Shown: piece after piece, positions 23,059 through 31,158 of the stretch
Position numbering within the stretch: position 1 is the first letter of the stretch
How the letters are laid out: every line of letters begins with the position of its first letter
DNA from: an archaeon
GTDB taxonomy: Archaea > Iainarchaeota > Iainarchaeia > Iainarchaeales > DTGL01
Direction of reading: 5' to 3'
Assembly: GCA_029258755.1 (NCBI GenBank)
Contig: JAPDKC010000003.1
Span: forward strand, 1 to 40,553
DNA: 40,553 nucleotides
Translations under genes and position numbers: made by a program
The notes under the pieces: generated by a model
Told to the model about the DNA's origin: nothing
Database searches by the model: none
What the model saw: the letters and a program-made list of their open reading frames with translations, nothing else

Positions 23059-23868
23059 ATGTATGGAATAATTGTTTCTAAGCTAGATCCTGCAGGCATG
23101 CTCATAGCCAAGCATCTAATTGAAAGCGGCTTCGAACAGACAAACGAGCTTTTTGATGGTAACAGCGTATATTATCTAAAGGAAAAGGAAATGAAGCTCT
23201 ATTTTATAAATAAGGATCAGGTGTTCGCTAACCATGTAAACAGCATTGCTTGCGATTTTTTCATATTTGCTTCAAAGCACGCTAGTGCCTCAAAGAAACC
23301 AACGCTTACTGTGCATCCTATTGGCAATTGGGGTAAAGCTGAGTTAGGTGGTAGAGACAACGAGCTCGTAGAAACAAGTGCATCGCTTATGAAAAGCTAC
23401 TTGCTTGAACTTCAAAAACAGAAGGAAGAAAATAAGCTTAATTATGAAGTTAGTTATGAGGCAACTCACCATGGGCCTTATTTAGAAAAACCAACTGTTT
23501 TTATAGAACTTGGTTCGAGTATTGAACAGTGGAAGGATTCTAAAGCAGCTAGTGCGATAGCAGAAACTATACTGGATGCAACAAAGCTTGTGGATTGCAA
23601 AGCAGCTTTAGGTTTTGGTGGCTTGCACTATAATCCGCACTTTACAAGAATAGCTTTGCATACTGACTATGCTTTCTCGCATATGTGTGCAAAATATGCT
23701 TTAGAGTGCTTAAATAAACAAATGGTTAAAAAAGCAATTGAAAAAACTATCGAGAATGTACAAGCGTTTATAATCGAAAAAAAGGGTTTAGCTAGCTTTC
23801 GCCAAAAGGTTTTGGAAATTTTAGAAGAATTCGATATCCCCATTCTAAAAGCGAAGGATATTAGATAG
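23059..23868 (+). CDS. dtdA: D-aminoacyl-tRNA deacylase, archaeal/plant type (DTD2)
   Basis: Removes D-amino acids (and in this family N-modified residues) from mischarged tRNAs, protecting translation. At 269 residues it has the family's usual length. Recognisable signatures are the N-terminal IIVSKLDPAGMLIAKHL, THHGPYLEKPTVFIELGSS at about 137-155, and GFGGLHYNPHFTRIAL at about 192-207, the histidine-rich active-site region. There is no ribosome-binding site before the ATG, so it may be leaderless or coupled to the upstream regulator gene. It is convergent with the IPP isomerase gene. Confidence 0.93.
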   Translation: MYGIIVSKLDPAGMLIAKHLIESGFEQTNELFDGNSVYYLKEKEMKLYFINKDQVFANHVNSIACDFFIFASKHASASKKPTLTVHPIGNWGKAELGGRDNELVETSASLMKSYLLELQKQKEENKLNYEVSYEATHHGPYLEKPTVFIELGSSIEQWKDSKAASAIAETILDATKLVDCKAALGFGGLHYNPHFTRIALHTDYAFSHMCAKYALECLNKQMVKKAIEKTIENVQAFIIEKKGLASFRQKVLEILEEFDIPILKAKDIR

Positions 23869-23900
23869 CATGAGATTATGTATAAAAAGACTATCCAATC

Positions 23901-24905
23901 CTAAAGATACAATCTTCCTCTGCCTGAAGCTTCTTTTGGTGTTTTTGCTCCGATTAGGAAAAGGCCTATGCGCATCTCCTCAATTATCTTTTCCAAGTAT
24001 TTCTGCACGCCTTTTGAACCTGCTTCCTGCTGAGCCTTAAGAACAGGCAAAGCTATGCCGATTAAATCTGCTCCGAGAACAAATGCTTTAACTGCATCTA
24101 TGCCTGAGCGTATTCCACCGCTAGCTATAATAGGGCCTTTGAAGACTTTTCTGCATTCCGCTATGCTGCTTGCTGTTGGAATGCCAAAATCCCACAGCTC
24201 TTTACTTATGCTTTTTCCTGCACGCAAAGCTTCTATCGCAACCCAACTTGTTCCGCCAGCTCCTTGAACATCTATGGCTTTTATATCTGTTTTTGCAAGC
24301 TCTTTTGCAACAGCATAGCTTATTCCATGACCAACTTCCTTAACATAAACAGGCTTGCTAAGCTTGCTTGCAACTCTTGCGATTTCTTTTAAGCATCCTT
24401 TAAAGTTTGTTGTTCCTTCCGGCTGTACTGCCTCTTGTGCAGCGTTTAAATGTATAGCCAAAGCGTCCGCTTGCACAGCTTGAAGAGCTTCCTCAATTTG
24501 CTCGATAGAATAATCCTTCAGCTGCGTTACGCCAATGTTGCCAGCAACAAATATGCTTGGCGCGACATCGCGCACATAATAAGTATCACTAACCTTAGCA
24601 TCTTCAAGCATCGCACGCTGACTACCCAAGCCAAAGCCAATGCCTAGGGCTTCGCAAGCCTTTGCAATATCTTTGTTTATTTTCTTTGCCTCTTCTATGC
24701 CTCCAACCATGCCGCTTACTATTATAGGCGCTCTAAGCTTTTTGCCTAAAAACTCTGTTTCTAAATTAACATCGCTTAAATCTATTTCTGGCAAGCAGCG
24801 ATATTCAAGCAAAACCTTCTCAAACCAAGTTGTCTTTTCCTTAAATTGCACATCTTTGCTTAGCGCAATGCGCAAATGATCAAGCTTTCTATCCCTAATT
24901 GCCAT
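23901..24905 (-). CDS. fni: Type 2 isopentenyl-diphosphate delta-isomerase
   Basis: FMN- and NAD(P)H-dependent isomerase that interconverts IPP and DMAPP, the last step of the mevalonate pathway. The protein has 334 residues, a TIM barrel of the FMN family. Visible signatures include RKLDHLRIAL near the N-terminus, APIIVSGMVGG (FMN/phosphate loop), GLGSQRAML, AIHLNAAQEAVQPEG, VKEVGHGIS, VQGAGGTSW, and ASGGIRSGIDAVKAFVLGAD for flavin phosphate binding. The key glutamine in the LNAAQE segment is present. It closes the minus-strand run that includes mevalonate kinase, which supports its role in the same pathway. Confidence 0.96.
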   Translation of the reverse strand: MAIRDRKLDHLRIALSKDVQFKEKTTWFEKVLLEYRCLPEIDLSDVNLETEFLGKKLRAPIIVSGMVGGIEEAKKINKDIAKACEALGIGFGLGSQRAMLEDAKVSDTYYVRDVAPSIFVAGNIGVTQLKDYSIEQIEEALQAVQADALAIHLNAAQEAVQPEGTTNFKGCLKEIARVASKLSKPVYVKEVGHGISYAVAKELAKTDIKAIDVQGAGGTSWVAIEALRAGKSISKELWDFGIPTASSIAECRKVFKGPIIASGGIRSGIDAVKAFVLGADLIGIALPVLKAQQEAGSKGVQKYLEKIIEEMRIGLFLIGAKTPKEASGRGRLYL

Positions 24906-24928
24906 AAAAAACCATAATTAAAATGTTA

Positions 24929-25390
24929 TTAAAAACCCTGATTACTCTGCTCTTGCTGCACCGGTTTCTGAGAAACCTCTTGTTTGGGTTCTTCTTTCGA
25001 CCCTTTGCAAAGCTCTTTCTTTTTCATCTCCTCCAGCATTTCGCGCTTCAGCTCCTCCTTTAATTCTTCTCTCAACTGTTCCTTCAGGCGTTCTCTATAA
25101 TATTTGCCCTGGTCGCTTAACGCTGTATCTTGAAGCATCATCTTTCCTGCAGATTTGAACATCTTAGCATATACTCCAGATTTTATAATAAAGAAATAAT
25201 AAAGCCCCAAACCTATTGCCACAATTAGGATTGGCATTAAGTAAAAAGATACGCCTCCAAGAAACCTTCCAACAATACCAAAACCAAAGAATACGACGCC
25301 TATAATTATAACTATCATTAAAAACGAAAACAAGAGCATTTTCCCATATGCTGCAGTAAATTCTTTTTCTGCATTTCCCATACCCACCAC
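24929..25390 (-). CDS. Two-helix membrane protein with charged tail
   Basis: A protein of about 150 residues. It has two hydrophobic helices (about 19-41 and 48-69), then a long charged helix (about 95-130, with repeated LREELKEELKREM pattern), and a Gln/Lys/Glu-rich tail that is probably cytoplasmic. The start is uncertain: GTG at 25390 or ATG at 25381, the latter overlapping a GGTGGG stretch. No family is recognised. It is 23 bases upstream of fni in the same run, but nothing ties it to isoprenoid synthesis except position. Confidence 0.65.
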   Translation of the reverse strand: MVGMGNAEKEFTAAYGKMLLFSFLMIVIIIGVVFFGFGIVGRFLGGVSFYLMPILIVAIGLGLYYFFIIKSGVYAKMFKSAGKMMLQDTALSDQGKYYRERLKEQLREELKEELKREMLEEMKKKELCKGSKEEPKQEVSQKPVQQEQSNQGF

Positions 25391-25451
25391 ACTAAAAACA
25401 TACGCAACGCTTCTTTATTAAACTTTCGCCCCAAATCCAGACAATTGATAC

Positions 25452-26198
25452 TCATATGGTTGCAAACGATCGCTCTGTTTTTTCAATCTCTTTGCATATG
25501 TCCCTCTGCCTTTTTATTACCCTTATTCCAAGCTTTTTTGCCTGCTCATGCTGCTCTTTGTTTGAAAGACCCCATGTAGAAAGTAAAACATTCACATTGA
25601 GCTCTTTTACCATAAGTGCGTTCCAAAGGGTATCTTCAATAAATATCATTCTTTTAAATGGAATTTTGGTAAGTGCCTTTATATGCCTAAACTGCTTTCT
25701 TTTATCCTTAGAAATTTGTAAATCAACTATTCGCTTGCGATCAAAACTTATGTGCCAACGCTCAAAGCAAAGCATTATGTCGTTAGCGTGCCTTGTGGTT
25801 GCAATAAAAACATTGTAGCGCTTACATGCTTTTTCAAATTCTTTTAAAGCTGTTTTATGCGGCTTAAATAGCGAAACCCATCGCTTGGCATCTTTTCTTA
25901 TTTCAAATTTTGCATTATAGTATGCTTGCTCAAGCTTGTCTAGCTTTTTTCCTAAGCTTTTTTCAAATTCAAGCAATTCCTGCCTAGTTATGCTTCTTGC
26001 AGGCTTTTCCAAACCAAGGAGCAAAGCGGGCATTATATCCATGCCAGCACGTAAAGCATGCTTTGCGCCTTTCATTATGTTTATAGCTTTCTTCAGAGGA
26101 ATTCTCCCGTAAAGCTTGCAATAAGCTCTATGGGCAACCGTAGCTATGCTCACTATAGGATCTGCCAGCACACCATCAAAATCAAACACAACAAGCAT
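25452..26198 (-). CDS. HAD superfamily hydrolase
   Basis: A 248-residue haloacid dehalogenase-type phosphatase. Motif I is FDFDGVLAD (about 5-13) with both aspartates, a helical C1-type cap follows (about 20-100), motif II is the IATTRH strand (Thr about 136), a basic residue lies in the KDKRKQF region, and motif IV is MIFIEDTLWN (about 190-199). All catalytic positions are present, so it should be active; the substrate cannot be read from sequence. It lies in a run with mevalonate kinase and IPP isomerase, separated from the next HAD gene by 21 bases. Confidence 0.85.
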   Translation of the reverse strand: MLVVFDFDGVLADPIVSIATVAHRAYCKLYGRIPLKKAINIMKGAKHALRAGMDIMPALLLGLEKPARSITRQELLEFEKSLGKKLDKLEQAYYNAKFEIRKDAKRWVSLFKPHKTALKEFEKACKRYNVFIATTRHANDIMLCFERWHISFDRKRIVDLQISKDKRKQFRHIKALTKIPFKRMIFIEDTLWNALMVKELNVNVLLSTWGLSNKEQHEQAKKLGIRVIKRQRDICKEIEKTERSFATI

Positions 26199-26219
26199 AG
26201 AATCACTCTATTATTGTTC

Positions 26220-27014
26220 CTACATGCTTGCTGAGTTTTGTGATTTTACGCCCCTACCAGCCAGTTTGAGCATCTCTTTGCTCTCCTGATGAATATCTAA
26301 TAGTTGTGCCATTTTTCTTATAAAGAGTTTCAATCCTTCGACATGATGCCATTGAATGTTACTTTTCCATGCCATTTCTTTGTCTATGGCAATAATGTCA
26401 CCAAAAGCATCGCCAACTATTTCCTCCCCGTATCTCTTCGCAATGAGCTTTTCAGCATCTTTGGCTGCATCTCCTTTAGTTATGCTTTTGGGATAGATGT
26501 TTACTCCGTGCCGAGTTTTTTCAGCTTTTATATTTGATGTGTCAACATCTTTAATACTTTCAAGTATCTCTTCGCAAGCTTTTGCAAGCTCATCCAAGCT
26601 TGTATTTTTCGAAGGCACAAATCTTATCTGGACGATTTTTTCTGATTTTTCACTTGCGTTTGTTGCATTAATGCCTTTTTGTTTAAGTTTTTCCTCAACA
26701 AGTTTTTCTAGTTTCTTTCTGATTTTCAAAAAGGATTTTGCTTCTTTCGAGAAAATTAGTTTTTCTCCTTCAATTCTGTATGCACCATTTTCGCAGTAAA
26801 TTATGGAATTCTGGAAAAGGTTCCATTTCTTAAGCTTTGGTACAAGATTCCTCAAAACCCAAGGTGCACTTCTTGCTGTTATAAATACGAAGATTTCATA
26901 TCCTTTCTCTTTAGCTTTTACAAGCATATCCATAGCTTCATCTTTCACTTTTCTTTTTTCTGGCGGGAGAAGGTCCGTAAGTACTCCACCTATATCAAGA
27001 AACAATACCTTCAT
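26220..27014 (-). CDS. HAD-like protein with altered motif I
   Basis: A 264-residue Cof-type HAD protein with a C2-type cap, similar in layout to sucrose-phosphate or phosphoglycolate phosphatases. Motif I reads FLDIGGVLTD: the nucleophile Asp7 is present but the usual second Asp, two residues later, is Gly. Motif II VFITARSA and motif IV VGDAFGD are present, and KSITKGDAAK supplies the motif III lysine. Loss of the second Asp usually abolishes or alters phosphatase chemistry, so this may be a changed activity or a binding protein. It is 18 bases from the gene upstream and 21 from the other HAD gene. Confidence 0.8.
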   Translation of the reverse strand: MKVLFLDIGGVLTDLLPPEKRKVKDEAMDMLVKAKEKGYEIFVFITARSAPWVLRNLVPKLKKWNLFQNSIIYCENGAYRIEGEKLIFSKEAKSFLKIRKKLEKLVEEKLKQKGINATNASEKSEKIVQIRFVPSKNTSLDELAKACEEILESIKDVDTSNIKAEKTRHGVNIYPKSITKGDAAKDAEKLIAKRYGEEIVGDAFGDIIAIDKEMAWKSNIQWHHVEGLKLFIRKMAQLLDIHQESKEMLKLAGRGVKSQNSASM

Positions 27015-27032
27015 TGTACAGAAAGAAAGCCC

Positions 27033-27593
27033 TTAGGTTTTTAATTTTGTTTGCTGGTTATTAAGCGTTAATTCTCTTTTTATTTTTTGAATTTCTTTTT
27101 CGTGCTCTTCTGATGCCATATCAAATAGTTGCTCGAAGGCTTCATTATAAAAAGGCACTGTCTCGTTGGGTAAGACTAAACACCCTCTGCCGCCGTTGGG
27201 ATAAACCATCAGAACTGCTGTTTTTGAATCGCCAATTACACAACTAAAGGGGTTTTTGAAGCTAATATATTTCAGTTTTATTTTTTCATTTTTTGAATAT
27301 CTCAGCCAAGAGTTAAGATCTCTGACTGCTTGGTCAATGCTAGTGCTAGCGATTTTTATAATTTCTTCTCTTGTGAGTGGAAGGGAAAACAAGTATTTTA
27401 TCCTAATCTCTCTATTTTTTATCGCATTTATTAAGGAATCGTAGTATTCTTTTTGGTAAGGCCTCGCTATTTGGGAAGAAAGAAAAAGAGATGGGGTCTT
27501 TGCTAAAACTTTGAAAATTTTACTTTCTTCGAGAATTTTCTTAGCTTCTTTGTAATATGCATGATGGCCTCTTATAAAAACAGTCTTTGTCAT
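27033..27593 (-). CDS. PLD-like/TrmB effector-like protein
   Basis: A 186-residue protein. The segment about 25-120 resembles the phospholipase D-like sensor domain found in TrmB-type regulators and related archaeal proteins: a first strand with SLFLSSQIARP, helix with YYDSLINAIKNREIRIKYL, then the strand around CVIGDSKTAVLMVYPNG. The catalytic HKD motif of true PLD enzymes is absent. No winged helix is fused to it, so it may be a stand-alone sensor. It follows mevalonate kinase by nine bases and so is in the same transcript. Confidence 0.55.
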   Translation of the reverse strand: MTKTVFIRGHHAYYKEAKKILEESKIFKVLAKTPSLFLSSQIARPYQKEYYDSLINAIKNREIRIKYLFSLPLTREEIIKIASTSIDQAVRDLNSWLRYSKNEKIKLKYISFKNPFSCVIGDSKTAVLMVYPNGGRGCLVLPNETVPFYNEAFEQLFDMASEEHEKEIQKIKRELTLNNQQTKLKT

Positions 27594-27602
27594 TAAGCTC
27601 TC

Positions 27603-28595
27603 CTAATGAAGTTTTGCCCCATCACCACCGATAGTTGTTACTATTGCTTCTGCTCCAGTGCTTTCAATTGCTTTAGCAACTTTTTGCTCATCGCCTTTTT
27701 TAACCAAAGCAAACATTACGCCGCCCCAGCCAGCGCCGCTTAGCTTTGCTCCTAAAGCCCCAGCTTTTAAAGCCTCTTTTATGCAATCATCGAGCTTTGG
27801 ATGACTTATGCCAAGTTCAGCTAGCAATCTCTGATTTTCATTCATCAAAATGCCTAAGAGCTCAATATCTTCGCTTTGCAAAGCTTTTTCCATCTTATCA
27901 CATATTACTGCAATCCTTTCAAATGCTTGTTCAGCCATTCCCGGGAAGCGCTTCATTAAAGAAGGAACATGGTGCTTTACAGTAAGCATTGTTGGCGCTC
28001 TAACAAGCGTGTTTCCTATAACAACGCTAAACTCATGCTCACCCAAACTTTTCCAAGTAAGCTTTGCCTTTCCTTCCTTTTCAATCTTTTGTATGCGATG
28101 ATAGCCGCCTATAGAGCTCGAAATTATTTCACTTCCAGAAGCTTTGCCACCATGAATCTCCACCTGAACAGGATATAGATAATCAAAATATTCGCTAAGC
28201 TTTATACCAAGTCCAAATAGCTCATTCAATGCTGTCAAGATTGCACTTAGTACAGCTGTGCTTGAACTCATACCTGATTCTACTGGAATCTCTGAGCTTA
28301 TTTTTAGCTCGAAGCCATTGCTAATCTCTTTCTTGCTAGCAACGATTTCAACAAGATTCATTAAGGGCATTAAAGGTTTTTCCCCTTCTCTGGAAATGAC
28401 CTTTCCTTTTTCTAAAACTCCTGAGGCTTTTCCATATTCTTTGCTTTCAATAAGAATTTTATTATCATTCCTTTCGCTAGCTGTACAGTAAGTGCGCTTT
28501 CCTATAGCGGCAATTATCCCTGGATGCCCATAAACAACAGCATGCTCACCAGCAAAAAACAAATTTCCTGGAGCTGATGCTTTAACAACCTTCAA
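27603..28595 (-). CDS. mvk: Mevalonate kinase
   Basis: GHMP kinase that phosphorylates mevalonate to 5-phosphomevalonate. The start is taken as TTG at 28595 because AAGGAGGTG lies six bases before it; the GTG at 28604 sits inside that site. This gives about 330 residues starting MKVVKASAPGNLFFAGEHAVV, the conserved N-terminal motif. The glycine-rich phosphate loop is PVESGMSSSTAVLSA (about 104-118), EIHGGKASGSE supplies the catalytic Asp/Lys region, and KLSGAGWGGVMFAL is the C-terminal GHMP motif. The assignment over related GHMP kinases is strong, from length, motifs and pathway neighbours. Confidence 0.95.
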   Translation of the reverse strand: MKVVKASAPGNLFFAGEHAVVYGHPGIIAAIGKRTYCTASERNDNKILIESKEYGKASGVLEKGKVISREGEKPLMPLMNLVEIVASKKEISNGFELKISSEIPVESGMSSSTAVLSAILTALNELFGLGIKLSEYFDYLYPVQVEIHGGKASGSEIISSSIGGYHRIQKIEKEGKAKLTWKSLGEHEFSVVIGNTLVRAPTMLTVKHHVPSLMKRFPGMAEQAFERIAVICDKMEKALQSEDIELLGILMNENQRLLAELGISHPKLDDCIKEALKAGALGAKLSGAGWGGVMFALVKKGDEQKVAKAIESTGAEAIVTTIGGDGAKLH

Positions 28596-28666
28596 AAAAA
28601 ACACCTCCTTACGAAGTATTCTAAAAATTTAGCAGAAAATTATTTTATTGTTTTTATTTGTTTTGT

Positions 28667-30055
28667 TTATTTCTTTACCTTAATTTGATACAGGAGTGGT
28701 GATTGGGTAGAATATCTTACATATGGCAAACCTTTCTCTGATAGGAAACCAGATCTTCTTAATGCTTCTACGTAAAGCTCTGGAGGTTTGTGACCTTCCC
28801 AAAATAAAAATGGTGTTTCATATTCTGGCTTCTTCTTTTCAAGCTTTTTTAGATATTCTAAGAAATTTATTGGCGCACCTTTTTTGACCTGTGTATCGAA
28901 CCATTTAGCAAATCTTGCCTGTTCTTCTTTACCATAACCTAAAAGACTTATCCATGTTTGAAGCATTATTTTAACACCCTGAAGCTCTGTAGGGGCCCAA
29001 CCAACAGTAACAGCTTTTGTAGCCTCTCTTGAAATAAATGCATGCTCTTTTGGAGCTTCCTTCTCATGTATGCCTCTACTCCAGTATCTGCCTGTAGGGT
29101 CCACTATAGCTCCCTTCGGAGCAACCAAAAGCCTTTCTGCACGCCATGCAGCATGCCCCCAATCCCAAAAGCAGAATGTACCTCCTTTAGCTAGTAACTT
29201 ATACACTGCCGAGAATATTGGCGTAACGTCAGGCGTATGGTGGATTGCTGCGCCACTCGTCACAAAGTTTACTTTTCCCATAAATTCTTTTATCTTAGGG
29301 TTTCTTAACATAGTTGCTATATTTTCTCTAACTGTTATTATCTGATCATCCTTTAATCCAAGCCTTTTGAGCTCTTTCCTTACTTCTTTGAGACCTGCTT
29401 CCATTATATCTACAAGCAAAAGCTTCAGCCTGCTTCTTTCCTTTGGACTTAGCTTTTCTACAATGGGCAAGATTGTACCACCAGCACCACAACCTATATC
29501 AAGAATTACGTAATGCTGCCCCTTTTTTAGCTTAGCAATTCCCTTTCTAATTTCTGGCAAAGCTAACTGGGAGTTGAACTTATTTGCTAAATAAGGTGTT
29601 GGTTTAACAACCTTCTTTCCAATTTTTTGTGGCATTGCTCTACCAACAACCCTTTTCTTAATATCCTCGCCTTTTAAACCAGCCCATTCCTCTTCATAAG
29701 CAAGTATTCCTCTTTCTACAATAGCATCTCTTAAAGCTCTTGTGAATTCTTCTCTAATAACCGGGTCTGTTGCTACAAGTCTTGCAAGTCTCTTGTTTTT
29801 TAATAAATTAGCTATAGCTTCCGGCGTTATGCCCCAACCATGTCTTTGAAACTCTATAGGAAGCTTTGTCTTATCTCCAGCCATTCTTGTTGGATACTTT
29901 GCTTCTTCATAAGGACGTAAAAACCTATGCAGCTCTTGAGTTGTTTTTTCTTTAAATGGCACTTTTTTAGGTGCTAGCAAACCAAACTCCTTAAAAACAA
30001 TTCTTCTTATATTTGGCTTCTTGGGCACTCTACCACCTAGTAAAAAACGTTTCAT
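28667..30055 (-). CDS. SAM-dependent methyltransferase-like protein
   Basis: A 462-residue protein. The class I methyltransferase domain covers about 180-320, with motif I VILDIGCGAGGTILP (about 188-202), an acidic residue in KLLLVDIMEAG for the ribose, and TSGAAIHHTPD near motif IV. About 150 residues at the N-terminus and 120 at the C-terminus are of unknown type; the N-terminus is basic (RVPKKPNIRRIVFKEFG). The substrate is unknown. It is the first gene of the minus-strand run leading to mevalonate kinase, with a 71-base gap, and divergent from the decarboxylase gene. Confidence 0.75.
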   Translation of the reverse strand: MKRFLLGGRVPKKPNIRRIVFKEFGLLAPKKVPFKEKTTQELHRFLRPYEEAKYPTRMAGDKTKLPIEFQRHGWGITPEAIANLLKNKRLARLVATDPVIREEFTRALRDAIVERGILAYEEEWAGLKGEDIKKRVVGRAMPQKIGKKVVKPTPYLANKFNSQLALPEIRKGIAKLKKGQHYVILDIGCGAGGTILPIVEKLSPKERSRLKLLLVDIMEAGLKEVRKELKRLGLKDDQIITVRENIATMLRNPKIKEFMGKVNFVTSGAAIHHTPDVTPIFSAVYKLLAKGGTFCFWDWGHAAWRAERLLVAPKGAIVDPTGRYWSRGIHEKEAPKEHAFISREATKAVTVGWAPTELQGVKIMLQTWISLLGYGKEEQARFAKWFDTQVKKGAPINFLEYLKKLEKKKPEYETPFLFWEGHKPPELYVEALRRSGFLSEKGLPYVRYSTQSPLLYQIKVKK

Positions 30056-30109
30056 TTCTTTTTAAACGTATTGTTAATACTGTTATGTATAAAATATATT
30101 TCAGATGTG

Positions 30110-30120
30110 TTTATAAAATT
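30110..30120 (+). promoter_or_regulatory. TATA box of mvaD-pmk pair
   Basis: A TTTATAAAAT core lies about 35 bases before the ATG at 30148. It would start transcription just before the GGAGGGG ribosome-binding site. Confidence 0.5.
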
Positions 30121-30147
30121 TTAGTAGAATAAAAATTGGAGGGGTTT

Positions 30148-31149
30148 ATGAAAGCTTCGGCAATTGCAAATGCAAATATAGCTTTGGTTAAATATTGGGG
30201 TAAGAGAAATAAAGAATTGATGCTGCCAAATAACGGCAGTATAAGTATGACGACTGCTGGCTTAAATGCCCATACTACTGTAGAATTTGATGAAAAATAC
30301 AAAGAGGATATTTTGATTCTTAATGGAAAGGAATATAAAAAAGGGATGGAAGAGTACGATGATTATGTTGGAAAGTTTCTTAGTGTGGTTAGACAAAATT
30401 ATGACGTAAACTTAAGATGCAAAATAGTTAGCAATAATAATTTCCCAACAGCTGCTGGTTTAGCTTCTTCTGCAGCAGGTTTTGCTGCTTTGGCTGTAGC
30501 TGTGAATGAAGCATTACAATTAGGTCTTGACAAAAAAGAACTCAGCATGCTTGCAAGGCGTGGATCAGGCTCTGCAACTAGATCTATCTATGGAGGATTT
30601 GTAGAATGGAAACGTGGCTCTCGCGAGGACGGAACTGATAGCTACGCTGAGCAGATAGCCAAGCCTGAGTATTGGCCTGAATTTAGGATGGTTGTCTGTG
30701 TTACCACTAAAGAAGCAAAAAAAATAAAATCTCGCGCCGGAATGGCACAAACAGTAAAGACATCACCCATGTATAAAGCATGGCTCGAAACTGTAGATGA
30801 AGATTTGAGAGCTGTGCGTGAAGGCATTCTTAAAAGGGACTTTACTCTAGTTGGCCAAACGGCAGAGCATAATTGCCTAAAAATGCATGCGACAATGATA
30901 ACAACAAAGCCAAGCATAATTTATTGGAATGCCGGAACAATGGATATAATACATGCTGTGCTGGAATGGCGTGATGAAGGCTTAGAATGTTATTTCACTA
31001 TAGATGCCGGTCCACAAGTAAAAATATTATGCCTCGAAAAAGACGCTAAGGAAATTGCTGAAAGAGTGAAAGAATTCCCCCATGTGGAAGATGTTATAAT
31101 TACATATCCTGGCGAGGATGCTAAAGTAGTTGATAAACATCTTTTCTGA
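30148..31149 (+). CDS. mvaD: Diphosphomevalonate decarboxylase
   Basis: ATP-dependent decarboxylase turning 5-diphosphomevalonate into IPP. ATG 30148 follows GGAGGGG closely; the frame extends to a TTG at 30136, which lies in that site. The 333-residue protein begins MKASAIANANIALVKYWGKRN, the family's hallmark; NNFPTAAGLASSAAGFAAL is the phosphate loop, ARRGSGSATRSIYGGFVEW the substrate-binding segment, and TIDAGPQVKIL carries the conserved aspartate. These match the bacterial/eukaryotic diphosphate enzyme, not the haloarchaeal phosphomevalonate decarboxylase. The kinase gene follows ten bases later. Confidence 0.94.
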   Translation: MKASAIANANIALVKYWGKRNKELMLPNNGSISMTTAGLNAHTTVEFDEKYKEDILILNGKEYKKGMEEYDDYVGKFLSVVRQNYDVNLRCKIVSNNNFPTAAGLASSAAGFAALAVAVNEALQLGLDKKELSMLARRGSGSATRSIYGGFVEWKRGSREDGTDSYAEQIAKPEYWPEFRMVVCVTTKEAKKIKSRAGMAQTVKTSPMYKAWLETVDEDLRAVREGILKRDFTLVGQTAEHNCLKMHATMITTKPSIIYWNAGTMDIIHAVLEWRDEGLECYFTIDAGPQVKILCLEKDAKEIAERVKEFPHVEDVIITYPGEDAKVVDKHLF

Positions 31150-31158
31150 GGTGATTAC

